From assembly GCA_017427775.1 (NCBI GenBank), contig JAFRSD010000022.1:1-33351 (forward strand): a DNA stretch of 33,351 nt, given 5' to 3'. How positions within the stretch are numbered: the first letter of the stretch is position 1; every line of letters starts with the position of its first letter. Shown in pieces: positions 16,001-22,129 of this stretch. Under the pieces are notes generated by a model that was given only the letters and a program-made list of their open reading frames with translations, did not search any database and was not told the DNA's origin. Source of the DNA: Lachnospiraceae bacterium (GTDB lineage: Bacteria > Bacillota > Clostridia > Lachnospirales > Lachnospiraceae). The position numbers were made by a program, and so were the translations under genes.

Positions 16001-18530
16001 TACGAGCAGCTTCTGCCGTTCCGCTAAATGTAAAGTCAGCTTCCGTATAAAGCGGACTGCTGAATACTGCAGTGTATCCGGACACGCTATGCTCTGCCCC
16101 ATCATAATCACACGCGTTGTTTGCTCCGGTAATCGTTACCGTTACATCAATCTTATCAATCGTCTGATAACCATCAGTAACTTCAAATGTTACTGTACCA
16201 AAGTTCGGATTGTTATTAGCAAACATGCCAGAAGTAAGGCCCATGTTTGTGGTTCCGAAATCTGTCCGAGAAGCCTCAGCGGTCCCCGTAAATGTGATAT
16301 CAGAATTTACATTATAAAGAGTCGAGTTGGCAGCGGCAGTATAACCGGTTACGGTATGCTCCTCGCCATCATAATCATCCGTACTATTATTACCGGTAAT
16401 CGTTACCGTTACATTAATCGGGTCGATCTTCTGATAACCATCAATTACATTAAAGGTAATCTTATCATTATCAAAGTTCGCATTGTTATTCGTAAACATG
16501 GATGCAGTAAGACCCATGCTGGTAGTTCCGGCATCAGTACGCTTCGCTTCTGCCGTTCCGCTAAACGTAAAGTCTTCCGCAGTATAAAGATTATTATTGA
16601 TGGACACCTCATATCCGGACACACTATGTTCTTCTCCATCATAGTCCGTAGTACTATTGTGTCCGTTAATCGTTACAACGATTTCATTCTCATATTCCGT
16701 GATTGTCTGGAAACCATCCGTAACGGAAAATGCAACATTCTCGAAGTTATCATTTGTATTAGTAAACTGATCTCCGGCGAGTCCCATGTTGGTGGTCCCG
16801 ACATCAGTACGTGATGCTTCAGCAGTTCCGTTGAAGGAAAAATCATCCTGCGTGTAGATCGGATTTGTGCTACTAAAATCATAATCGGACACACTGTGCG
16901 ATTCTCCGTCATAAGCAGTTGTGTTATTATGTCCGGTAATAGTAACCGCAGCAGTTGCCTTCGTAATCTTAAGGGCAACCGGATTCTCAACCTCTCCAGT
17001 GATTTCGTTGGATGTCACGCGTACACGAACAAGCTTGTCGCATACATCAGTCTCCTCAGGTGCAGTAGTCGACCATGCAGACCAGGTCGCACTCTCAGCA
17101 TTATCCTTAACGCTGTATTCTACAGTTGCCTCAACGCCATCCTCAATTTCTACAGTAATCGAATGGCTCTGCTTATCATATGTTCCTTCATATCCGGTTA
17201 AAGTCACATATTTAGGTATAGCACGATATACGGCAGTATATGTGATTGTATCCGTTGAAGAAATCTTCGGAAGCTGTTCGTCTTTACCATAAGTATTGGT
17301 TCCGTCCGACCAGCCGTCCCATACATATTCGTAAAGATCATCTGCAGGTTTTGTGGGCTCAGCACCATCATAAGACGGAATCGTACCACCAACTACACCG
17401 TTATCCGTTTCAAGCGTGGTCCCATTAGAATTCTTCCAAACCACCTTAGCTTTTTTCGATGATTTGTAAAGTTTCGCCTCATAATCCCGATGATACACTA
17501 CGGAATCGTTCGTTAATCCATCCCAATCAGAGTGATTGCCTCCGCCAACCCAACCTGCTTCGTCTTCAAACCAATCTGCATCATTATGAATTTTGTCCAA
17601 TACAGTAATTTTCTTGACGGTAACCTTATAGTAAGGTTCAAAATAATCATCTGCAGGTTGATAATTCGAATCCTTATAAATATATGATACGGAGCTGTTA
17701 TCCTTTAAAACAATATCGGAGAAATCATACTCCTCAGGACAAATTGTCTGGTAAAACTGAAAACCATAAACATCCTTATTAGGTTCGAGAGAAAAATTGA
17801 GGTTTTCTTCCGCAGGAATATAATTAATTGTTGAAGCCTGCGTCAAACGAAAATAATCTTTGTTTCCTGTAACGCCAATTACATTTAAGAAATTATAAAG
17901 ATTTTCTTCTGACGGTATCCCCCTAATGGTTTGAATATGATAATCACGATGATAACTCTTTCGAGGATCTAAACTAAACGCATTATCGGGTGTGACATAA
18001 TGATACCCCGACGCGCCAATCTTCTTTTTCACGGCCTTAATTGGCTCAACGCCGGTAACATAATACACACCGTTTATCGTATCCTGCGTATAGTTTGAAG
18101 GGTTAGCCAAATAATCGTCCAGATCATCTATATAAATATATGTGCCATCATAAGTTGCCGGTGCACTGTTGTGCGTAATGTAAAGAATCTCACCGGAGAA
18201 ATCATACGAAGCAGCTTCCAATATTTCATCAACGGGAATGTCTTTGCCTGTAGCATCACCAGAAAGTCCGGAAACATAATGGTCTAAGTCATATGACGTA
18301 TTAATATAGGTTCTACGAAGAATGCCATATTGATTAAGTTCGTTAACCTTAACAAAATTATACAGAACATACTCGTCGTCGTTCAGCCATTCATCGTCTT
18401 CCGCATACGCTGTTCCTACTCCTTTCCCCAAGCCGAGTGCGCTTCCGAGGTATGACAGATGGCCCTCTGTCAATACCATGCACAGGGCGAGGAAAAATAC
18501 CGTAATTCTTTTGATCAATGATTTCTTCAT
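6975..18530 (-). CDS. Giant wall-anchored surface protein with MBG/Ig-like repeats
   Basis: 3851 residues. Order: signal peptide (about 1-43, ending A-Y-A), unrecognised N-terminal region (44-355), an InlB B-repeat/Flg_new-like segment (about 360-437), an Ig-like unit with YEGTYDKQSHS (447-457), about 38 tandem modules (about 527-3710), a unique C-terminal domain, then N-P-S-T-G-D, a hydrophobic helix and the tail K-R-R-K. Type A modules (about 88 residues, 16 copies) carry ITGHNNTTxYDGxxHSVSGY and TDAGTTNMGL. Type B (about 80 residues, 22 copies) carry KVYDNDxSTDPELTATVTG and match the MBG_2 type. Such proteins are usually stalks or adhesins; the ligand is unknown. The reading frame is intact across 11.5 kb. 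Ribosome-site spacing is odd: GGGAG lies 20 nt before the ATG. A class B sortase 13 kb downstream along this strand is a likely partner. Confidence 0.93.
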   Translation of the reverse strand: MKKSLIKRITVFFLALCMVLTEGHLSYLGSALGLGKGVGTAYAEDDEWLNDDEYVLYNFVKVNELNQYGILRRTYINTSYDLDHYVSGLSGDATGKDIPVDEILEAASYDFSGEILYITHNSAPATYDGTYIYIDDLDDYLANPSNYTQDTINGVYYVTGVEPIKAVKKKIGASGYHYVTPDNAFSLDPRKSYHRDYHIQTIRGIPSEENLYNFLNVIGVTGNKDYFRLTQASTINYIPAEENLNFSLEPNKDVYGFQFYQTICPEEYDFSDIVLKDNSSVSYIYKDSNYQPADDYFEPYYKVTVKKITVLDKIHNDADWFEDEAGWVGGGNHSDWDGLTNDSVVYHRDYEAKLYKSSKKAKVVWKNSNGTTLETDNGVVGGTIPSYDGAEPTKPADDLYEYVWDGWSDGTNTYGKDEQLPKISSTDTITYTAVYRAIPKYVTLTGYEGTYDKQSHSITVEIEDGVEATVEYSVKDNAESATWSAWSTTAPEETDVCDKLVRVRVTSNEITGEVENPVALKITKATAAVTITGHNNTTAYDGESHSVSDYDFSSTNPIYTQDDFSFNGTAEASRTDVGTTNMGLAGDQFTNTNDNFENVAFSVTDGFQTITEYENEIVVTINGHNSTTDYDGEEHSVSGYEVSINNNLYTAEDFTFSGTAEAKRTDAGTTSMGLTASMFTNNNANFDNDKITFNVIDGYQKIDPINVTVTITGNNSTDDYDGEEHTVTGYTAAANSTLYNVNSDITFTGTAEASRTDFGTTNMGLTSGMFANNNPNFGTVTFEVTDGYQTIDKIDVTVTITGANNACDYDGAEHSVSGYTAVFSSPLYTEADFTFSGTAEAARTNAGTTNMGLAADQFTNTNTNFNTVTFNVTDGYQTINPISGVTVTITGHYEAVDYDGETHSVSGYDVEIDNALYTENDFTFSGTNLINRTDAGTTNMDLTVDQFTNTNDNFEEVTFVIAADGYLTINPINVTVTITGRNNTTDYDGDSHSVSGYDVEISSDLYTEADFTFGGSATAARTDAGTTNMGLAADQFTNTNTNFATVTFDVTDGYQTINPIDVTVTITGANNACAYDGAEHTVTGYTATADSDLYDVDNDFVFSGTAQAARTEAGTTNMGLAADQFANTNANFGTVTFNVTDGYQTINTIDVTVTITGHNNTTDYDGNLHSVSGYEVEISNDLYTEADFTFSGTAEASRTDAGTSNMGLDEDQFANINQNFGTVTFNVTDGYQKINPIDVTVTITGHYNSAVYDGIDHTVNGYDVEFSNSLYTGDCFTFSGEATATQQNVGKADMGLASEQFTNVSDNFDNVTFVVTDGYQKITQLSVTVTITGHTDTLPYDGNPHSVEGFDFESTSELFSIADVTIDMDPVMVTGTDAGTYPLGLTEDTFRAESPNYDVTFNVTDAQLVINPVAITIKAENQEKVYDNDSSTDPELAIKEITGLPEHGVEPVYTLSREPGQDVNDYLITVTVDAEAEANKNYTISTEDGTFSITPAAITIKADDQTKVYDNNPGTDPELTATVTGRPDNGDALSYSLTRVDGQDVADYVITASAQEGANPNYTITFEDGTFTITPAAITITADDTTKVYDNDETTDPELTATVTGKPANGVLPTYSLNRAEGQDVDEYTITVTAEANANPNYTITVEDGIFEITPVEITIKADNQSKVYDNDTLTDPELTATVTGVPAHGVAPVYSLSRAEGQDVNDYAITVTAEAASNPNYTITVQPGTFSITKPEGIVVEITGNSDTFTYDGDEHTVSGYEVTSISNSLYTEADIEFGREGGISVTRTDAGSSPLGLTKGDFRNTNNNFDVTFVVADGSITIDKAEITITADDNSKTYDKNSSSDPDLTATVDGVPSHGVAPVYSLSREPGQNADTYVITVNVVEDENPNYSITTVPGTFTIEPATLTITVENKSKVYDNNPSTDPELTGSVDGLVEGDTYVPTFYRDPVDPNAAQEVGTYNIYVDLDVELDNYIIAEDYQFGTFTITAAPVTIKAVNKEKTYDNDADNDPILTAEVTGVPDNCDVPIYNLTRAEGQNVGSYDISVEVPDAEVYSNYTITTEGGTFKINPAAITITAVNQTKQYDNNTSTDPAFTATVDNVPAKGVAPVYEVNCDHEQNVGEYDIIVSADAEDNPNYTLTLVDGTYKITKGDSVTVTITGNSETVTYDGNEHIVSGYVVTDISNNLYSVADFEFGPTAEISASRTDVGTTDLGLTKDNFHNTNNNFDVTFEVTDGSITINPKAITIKAEDKTKVYDNDSTTDPELTIEAIAGLPENGVAPVYSLSREAGQDVNGYTITVTVDAEANPNYTISTEDGIFSITPAEITIKADSKEKTYDNDASTDPALTAEVSGVPENGVAPTYTLARAEGQDADEYEIGVLVVADDNPNYTINTIGAIFKINKAVVTIVPENKSKEYDNDPNSDPQLTATVSGLIGNDTITYNLERVGGQDVREYQISVLIGDDYQNYDIETEHGTFTITKRAITIKADNKTKVYDNATTTDPALTATVTGLPENGVQLVYSLSREEGQDVGNYAITVTARSDDNPFYTITTESGVFSITEAEVVVKIAGHTDTQTYDGIEHTVSGYDVTSISNSLYDEADFTCGLDNGGTASGKNVGTTSMGLTAGNFRNTNNNFTVTFEVTDGGITINPRDITIKAVDKTKTYDKNPNTDPELTATVTNAVDGDEIVYSLSRVAGQDVDSYEITVTVNESDNPNYNVTTESGWFSIEPATLSFKIDDKFKVYDNDPSTDPELTGSVIGLVDGDTYVLTLYREPEDQDVGTYYIYVAINEIGNYSFDEEYEPGKFTITPATVTIKADNKTKTYDNDAATDPELSATVEGTIGEDEIGYILSREAGQDAGEYVISVETLAAEEYSNYTITTENGTFTIEKAEITIAADDKSKDYDNDSSTDPVLSAQVTGVPVKGVAPVYDLKCEAGQNAGTYTITAYEENEGSNKNYKITFVDGTFTINAVDVTVTPKDVHKDYDNDPSTDPALTADVIGTVGTETISYTLTREEGQDAGDYVISGSAEEDANPNYNVTFETGTFSIYEKAITIKAEDKSKVYDNDASSDPELTANVTGLPANGVQPVYSVSREEGQDAGEYVITVSAEEAANPNYDITFEGGIFKIKKKDLTVSAQDKEKTYDNDASTDPELTVVFDGLVEGDTVNVLVNREEGQDVGEYPIHVAVAETANYNVTTEDGTFNIKAAEITIKADNKTKTYDNDTATDPELTAMVTGLPDNGVQPVYSVSRTAGQDAGDYTITVSAEETANPNYTVTFETGTFKITPAEITIKAEDKTKPYDNNPATDPELTAKATGVPAKGVAPVYSVSRAAGQDVGEYTITASAEATANPNYEVTFETGTFKITPIDVTVEITGHNGSAAYDNTKHTVSGYDVTFSNDLYTEADFTFKGTAEANRTVVGMSNMGLTPDMFENNSENFDKVTFVIAADGYQEIVKANVTVTIVGKFDVQPYKNIEYTVTGYTATTECEFYDVDNDFTFDGTAEAKRTDAGTTDMGLKADMFTNTNENVDVTFDVTDGYIRVAEADEVIVKIKGHKFEGSYDSTEKSATGYDVEISSDLYTEDDIVFNGNAEVSGKNAGKSYMGLDADQFTNNNPNFKKVTFIVEEDGYVDIVPAEITVTADDITITEGDSEPQLTISADLFGDDTIDFEITREEGNTPGEYIITVTGAEDQGNYHITSFISGKFTIEVKVFYYLKAPTDLTWMHNTLTVKEFEFARNVDDHTTIEHSAGFRVDGSDVPAGAYTVRAGSVIISLKPEYLQTLAIGKHTIEALFDDGESVTVEFTIVEQKDVNPSTGDEFEAGKLMMIMLGSAACFIVLLLKRRKEEEAEA
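9612..12065 (-). repeat. Ten-module super-repeat, copy 2 (A12, B9-B12, A13, B13-B16)
   Basis: 2454 bp, directly abutting copy 1 and nearly the same length. Within each copy the order is A, four B, A, four B. Individual modules are more like their counterpart in the other copy than like their neighbours at the diagnostic positions, which indicates one block duplication rather than single-module copying. Confidence 0.75.
12066..14555 (-). repeat. Ten-module super-repeat, copy 1 (A10, B1-B4, A11, B5-B8)
   Basis: This segment pairs module by module with the next 2.45 kb. Diagnostic matches: B1 and B9 share the long YTISTEDG ending and a -TVDAEA- insertion; B5 and B13 share T-Y-D-K-N; B6 and B14 share DPELTGSV and GDTYV; B8 and B16 share the Cys before the -G-Q-N- or -E-Q-N- loop. 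Length is 2490 bp. Confidence 0.75.
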
Positions 18531-18874
18531 ATACGCTCTTATAAAGGGTTCTCCCTTCTCCTTTCAGAGAAAATTAATATCCACCTTTGATTATACATCA
18601 AAAGTCAAGAAAAATAAAGGTTTTTTGCACGATTTTATACGAAAATGCGCAGTATTTTTCTCTTATTCTACATAAATAGACAGATAATCTTGCAAAATAC
18701 GGTCGAAGTATAGAAAAAGCATGTTATTCTGATGCATATTCAAGTAAAAAATTGGTCCGTATAGAATTTGCTTGATTCTACTATTGAAGATTTTACGACT
18801 TCTTAGAATTCCGACTGCAATCATCCCATTCATTGAGCTATAAAACAGTTGTAGAATAAGACTCAAAACGTATA
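18531..18874 (-). promoter_or_regulatory. AT-rich leader of the giant surface-protein gene, no convincing gene
   Basis: This 344-bp gap is clearly richer in A/T than its surroundings. On the minus strand it holds a TATAAT (about 18588-18593) with only a weak -35, a TTGACT too close to be its partner, and two purine-rich ribosome-site-like blocks (GAAAGGAG, AAGGGAG) at 18553-18567. The second forms a small 5-bp hairpin (AAGGG, CCCTT). I cannot name a definite promoter. Confidence 0.4.
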
Positions 18875-18907
18875 AAAAGGGGATGTCCGATCCGGACATC
18901 CCCTTTT
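18875..18907 (-). terminator. Terminator of serS
   Basis: 15-bp perfect stem (GGATGTCCG core) with 3-nt loop and a T-run on both strands, 31 bp beyond the serS stop codon. It also separates serS from the giant-gene leader. Confidence 0.9.
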
Positions 18908-18938
18908 ATCCAAAAGAAAATCAATTGCTCAACAACCG

Positions 18939-20219
18939 TTATCTGAGTTCTGTCTTTCCACCCATATACGGTCTCAGCACTTCGGGAATCCGAACGGATC
19001 CGTCAGCCTGGAGGTTATTCTCAAGGAATGCGATGAGCATTCTGGGCGGAGCAACAACCGTGTTGTTCAATGTATGGGCAAAGTACTTGTTACCGTCAGA
19101 ACCCTGTACGCGGATCTGCAGGCGGCGTGCCTGTGCGTCACCGAGGGTGCTGCAGGAACCAACTTCAAAGTACTTTTTCTGACGGGGAGACCATGCCTCA
19201 ACGTCACAGCTCTTAACCTTCAGATCGGCCAGATCACCGGAGCAGCACTCAAGCGTGCGGACCGGAATATCCATGGAACGGAACAGGTCAACCGTGTTCT
19301 GCCAGAGCTTGTCATACCACTTCATGCTGTCTTCGGGTTTGCAGATGACGATCATCTCCTGCTTCTCGAACTGATGAATACGGTATACGCCACGCTCTTC
19401 GATGCCGTGCGCGCCCTTTTCCTTACGGAAGCAGGGAGAATAGCTCGTAAGCGTAAACGGAAGCTTGTCCTCAGGCGTGATCGTATCGATGAACTTACCG
19501 ATCATGGAATGCTCACTCGTACCGATCAGGTAGAGATCCTCTCCCTCGATCTTATACATCATGTTCTCCATCTCGGCAAAGCTCATAACGCCGCTTACCA
19601 CTTCACCGTGGATCATAAACGGCGGAACCACATACGTAAAGCCGCGGTCAATCATGAAATCTCTTGCATAAGCGATAACGGCGGAATGCAGTCTTGCGAT
19701 GTCGCCCATCAGGTAATAGAAACCGTTGCCGGCTACTCTTCTGGCAGCATCCAGATCGATTCCGTTGAACCGCTCCATAATCTCGGTGTGATAAGGAATA
19801 TCAAAATCCGGAACAACAGGCTCGCCGAACCTCTGGATCTCAACGTTCTCGGAATCGTCTTTACCGATCGGAACGCTCGGATCGATGATGTTCGGAATAA
19901 CCATCATGCGTTTCTTAACCTCTGCGGAGTACTCCTCCTCGAGTTTCTCAAGCTCAGCAAGGCGTGCGGAGAACTCGTTAACCTTAGCCTTCATGGCCTC
20001 GGCCTCTTCCTTCTTGCCCTGCGCCATCAAAGCGCCGATGGACTTACTGATCTTATTGCGGTCTGAACGGAGCTGGTCGGCCTCCTGCTTGGCCGCGCGG
20101 TTCTTGCGGTCCAGTTCGATGACCTCATCGACAAGAACCAGCTTATTGTCCTGGAACTTCTTTTTAATGTTGTCTTTTACTGCGTCCGGATTCTCACGGA
20201 CAAATCTGATGTCTAACAT
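18939..20219 (-). CDS. serS: Serine--tRNA ligase, divergent type
   Basis: 426 residues from the start beginning MLDIRFVREN, which has GAGGACAGG 4 nt upstream; an ATG 14 codons earlier lacks a ribosome site. The N-terminal coiled-coil arm (about 30-105) binds tRNA-Ser. The class II catalytic core has motif 2 as CFRKEKGAHG...GVYRIHQFEKQE (263-288) and motif 3 with HTLNNTVVAPPRML near the C-terminus. Two signatures differ from the usual bacterial enzyme: LIGTSEHSM (231-239) where LIPTAEVPL is typical, and HTLNNT instead of HTLNGS. This points to a divergent bacterial or archaeal-like branch also found in Clostridia. It charges tRNA-Ser with serine in the cytoplasm. It has its own promoter and terminator, and the short leader leaves no room for a T-box. 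Confidence 0.95.
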   Translation of the reverse strand: MLDIRFVRENPDAVKDNIKKKFQDNKLVLVDEVIELDRKNRAAKQEADQLRSDRNKISKSIGALMAQGKKEEAEAMKAKVNEFSARLAELEKLEEEYSAEVKKRMMVIPNIIDPSVPIGKDDSENVEIQRFGEPVVPDFDIPYHTEIMERFNGIDLDAARRVAGNGFYYLMGDIARLHSAVIAYARDFMIDRGFTYVVPPFMIHGEVVSGVMSFAEMENMMYKIEGEDLYLIGTSEHSMIGKFIDTITPEDKLPFTLTSYSPCFRKEKGAHGIEERGVYRIHQFEKQEMIVICKPEDSMKWYDKLWQNTVDLFRSMDIPVRTLECCSGDLADLKVKSCDVEAWSPRQKKYFEVGSCSTLGDAQARRLQIRVQGSDGNKYFAHTLNNTVVAPPRMLIAFLENNLQADGSVRIPEVLRPYMGGKTELR

Positions 20220-20276
20220 TTTCCTGTCCTCAGATGCTTCATATTTGGTACGGCAAATCACTTACCATACTTAAAA

Positions 20277-20305
20277 AGTATATCACAATGTATTGTACTA
20301 AACAA
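20277..20305 (-). promoter_or_regulatory. serS promoter
   Basis: Minus-strand TTGTTT (20300-20305), 17-bp spacer, TATACT (20277-20282) preceded by TG, an extended -10. Start of transcription would be near 20270, leaving a leader of about 50 nt. TACTAAACAA at 20296-20305 overlaps the -35 box. Confidence 0.7.
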
Positions 20306-20358
20306 GTAGAAAATGCCCCTTTTAATCGTGTTTTAATCATGAATTAATCAATAAACAA

Positions 20359-20387
20359 TTGCAAAAACGTAATGAATAAACTATAAT
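20359..20387 (+). promoter_or_regulatory. Promoter of the membrane-anchored orphan gene
   Basis: TTGCAA (20359-20364), 17-bp spacer, TATAAT (20382-20387), a near-consensus sigma-A promoter, with the start codon 58 bp after the -10 box. Confidence 0.75.
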
Positions 20388-20408
20388 ACAGATAACTTTT
20401 GAGAAAGA

Positions 20409-20433
20409 ATAAACCTTAAAAAGACAGGTTTAT
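20409..20433 (+). other. Leader hairpin before the orphan gene
   Basis: An 8-bp perfect inverted repeat (20409-20416 with 20426-20433, 9-nt loop) lies in the short leader, ending 2 nt before the GAAGG ribosome site. It might stabilise the 5' end or modulate translation; function is not shown. Confidence 0.35.
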
Positions 20434-20445
20434 TAGAAGGCGATT

Positions 20446-21306
20446 ATGTTGTTTCCTTTTCCGTTAATCATATTATTCATTATCATTGCAATCTCGTCGC
20501 GCAACGATCCGAACTCGCGAAGGAACCGCAGCCGCAATCCGTACTCGAACGGCGGATATTCCGCGCAGCAGCGCCGCCGCATGCAGCAACAGCAGATGAT
20601 GCAGCAGCAGATGCTCAATAACCTTCGCCAGATCCAGCGCCAGAACACCGGCAACGTCAATCCGTACGCGAACCCTTACCGCAACCTTCAGAACCCGTAC
20701 ACGACTTACGGCAACAGGAACATGACGAACTACGGTAATCCCGTTATGCCGCAGACGGTAGTACCGACCAACACGATCAATTCGTACGGTCTTCCGTCCG
20801 CTCCGAGAAAGCGCAGAAAGATTGTCAAGAAGTTCAGCGACCAGTACGGCTTGAATCTTACCGCGAACGATATCGAGCAGATTGTAAGCGCTTCCTACAT
20901 GAATACGAACTGGGCACGTGAGATCTGCTTCATGAACCGCAAATACGAAACCATCTACGAATGGTTCGGAACCGGCCTGCAGTGGCTGAAGGCTTATCTC
21001 TTTGCTTTTCCGATCCAGCAGATTTCTTCGGATTTCTCCATGCAGGAGCAGATCGTATTTGCCGCTTTCGACCAGGTCTTCTCCGACATCCTCTCCCGCC
21101 CGGGAATCACGGTTGCCGAAGCAATCTGGGAAATCAACGCGAAGTACTTCACGCAGTTTGATGAATCGACTTTCATGATCGCTTACCGCTTCATGGAAGC
21201 CAAAGGCAAGAAATACAATCTGAATGTCGGCCAGCTCGTGAAAGAGTCCGGTGACATCGACGATCTCTTATCCAAATACGAACAGACCGGTACGCCGGCA
21301 AGATAA
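20446..21306 (+). CDS. Unrecognised membrane-anchored protein with Q/N/Y-rich linker
   Basis: 286 residues, family not recognised. Residues 3-17 form a single hydrophobic helix followed by Arg-rich sequence, predicting a short N-terminal anchor with the rest in the cytoplasm. Residues about 20-125 are low complexity: a Gln/Met-rich stretch (46-56) and repeated NPY and YGN motifs. Residues about 126-280 look like a compact, mainly helical domain (FSDQYGLNLTANDIEQIV, several Trp and aromatic residues). GAAGG lies 5 nt upstream of the ATG. The gene stands alone with its own promoter and terminator. The layout (anchor, disordered linker, soluble domain) recalls scaffold or cell-envelope organising proteins, but I do not assign a function. 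Confidence 0.75.
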   Translation: MLFPFPLIILFIIIAISSRNDPNSRRNRSRNPYSNGGYSAQQRRRMQQQQMMQQQMLNNLRQIQRQNTGNVNPYANPYRNLQNPYTTYGNRNMTNYGNPVMPQTVVPTNTINSYGLPSAPRKRRKIVKKFSDQYGLNLTANDIEQIVSASYMNTNWAREICFMNRKYETIYEWFGTGLQWLKAYLFAFPIQQISSDFSMQEQIVFAAFDQVFSDILSRPGITVAEAIWEINAKYFTQFDESTFMIAYRFMEAKGKKYNLNVGQLVKESGDIDDLLSKYEQTGTPAR

Positions 21307-21309
21307 AAC

Positions 21310-21339
21310 AACTCCCCTGGAACACAGGGGAGTTTCTTT
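21310..21339. terminator. Shared terminator between the orphan gene and hisA-like gene
   Basis: 10-bp perfect stem (21310-21319 with 21325-21334) with a 5-nt loop and a T-rich tail on both strands. It sits in the 39-bp gap between convergent stop codons at 21306 and 21346. Confidence 0.85.
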
Positions 21340-21345
21340 ATGCTC

Positions 21346-22113
21346 TTATCTATTCACAAGTGCTTCATACGGGATGTCCCCGCCGAACAGCGACAACGCG
21401 CTACCAATCGTGTAATCAAGCCGCCCTCCGGATATTTCTTCTATCTGCTTTACATCCTCCAGCGAACGGATTCCGCCGGCATACGTGATTCGGCAGTTCT
21501 TCTTACATTTTGAAAGCATCTTGATCAGTGTCAGGTCCGGACCCTGCCGCTTTCCTTCCACGTCCACGCCGTGGATCAGGAACTCGTCGCAGTACTCCGA
21601 AAGTTCATTCAAAAGCGTCAGATTCACTTTGGTCTTTGTAATGTGCTGCCACCGGTCGGTCGCCACGTAGTAATCTCTTCCGACCTTCTTGCAGCTCAGA
21701 TCGATCACAAGATGCTCCCATCCGACCGCGTCACACATCTCCCGCAGGCGCTTTATGTCAAACTCTCCGTCCGGAAACAGAAAGCTCGTTACGATCACAT
21801 GACTTGCTCCATGATCAATATATTCCTTGGCGTTCCTGCTGTTAATTCCGCCGCCAATCTGAAGCCCGAACGGATACGTTTCAAGCGCCGCAATGGCCTG
21901 CCTTTTCGTCGCCGGAAAATACTCCGTCCCCTCTTTGTTAAGCAGAATAATGTGTCCGCCTTTTAACCGGTCATTGCGGTACATTCTTGCGTAATCCGCA
22001 GCGGAAAGCTCCGACACGAAATTCTCTTCGGCCGAAGAACCCGCGTCTTTCAGGGATCCGCCGACGATCTGCTTCACTTTTCCGTTATGAATATCGATAC
22101 ACGGTCTGAACAT
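21346..22113 (-). CDS. hisA: HisA-like isomerase of the eukaryotic (HIS6) type
   Basis: 255 residues, a TIM barrel. The opening FRPCIDIHNGKVKQIVGG (2-19), the segment NFVSELSAADYARMY (31-45), LQIGGGI (84-90), the HGVDVEGKRQGPD loop (181-193) and the late YAGGI phosphate-binding motif follow the fungal/plant HIS6 enzymes rather than the common bacterial HisA. Asp7 and Asp184 fit the general acid/base positions. The reaction would be ProFAR to PRFAR isomerisation in histidine synthesis. No other his gene lies in the window; it is the last gene of the nnr operon, 16 bp after rlmH, with GAGG about 7 nt upstream. A different sugar-phosphate substrate cannot be ruled out. Confidence 0.85.
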   Translation of the reverse strand: MFRPCIDIHNGKVKQIVGGSLKDAGSSAEENFVSELSAADYARMYRNDRLKGGHIILLNKEGTEYFPATKRQAIAALETYPFGLQIGGGINSRNAKEYIDHGASHVIVTSFLFPDGEFDIKRLREMCDAVGWEHLVIDLSCKKVGRDYYVATDRWQHITKTKVNLTLLNELSEYCDEFLIHGVDVEGKRQGPDLTLIKMLSKCKKNCRITYAGGIRSLEDVKQIEEISGGRLDYTIGSALSLFGGDIPYEALVNR

Positions 22114-22129
22114 GATTTCCTCACTAAAC

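Larger units (their letters stand above)
7402..16952 (-). repeat. Tandem array of about 38 Ig-like modules of two types
   Basis: Module order from the N-terminus: A1-A10, B1-B4, A11, B5-B8, A12, B9-B12, A13, B13-B21, A14-A16, B22. Type A units cover roughly 260 bp, type B roughly 240 bp. Modules are diverged but readily aligned by YDG...HSVSGY (A) or YDND..TDPEL (B). A11-A13 form their own subtype with ISNSLY or ISNNLY and N-T-N-N-N-F. Approximate spans: A1-A10 14556-16952, B17-B21 8424-9611, A14-A16 7623-8423, B22 7402-7622. Confidence 0.9.

Noticed and set aside
7402-16952. CRISPR array
   Set aside because: The repeats are 240-260 bp, coding, in frame and diverged, without short identical repeats and unique spacers.
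18663-18899. 78-codon hydrophobic frame on the minus strand in the giant-gene leader
   Set aside because: Its start lies inside the serS terminator hairpin, there is no ribosome site, and hydrophobic composition is expected of AT-rich non-coding DNA.
19074-20066. 330-codon frame on the plus strand opposite serS
   Set aside because: The minus-strand SerRS motifs and terminator are unambiguous; the opposite frame has no recognisable domain or ribosome site.
20220-20280. T-box leader for serS
   Set aside because: The leader is only about 50 nt, too short, and no T-box sequence or specifier stem is seen.
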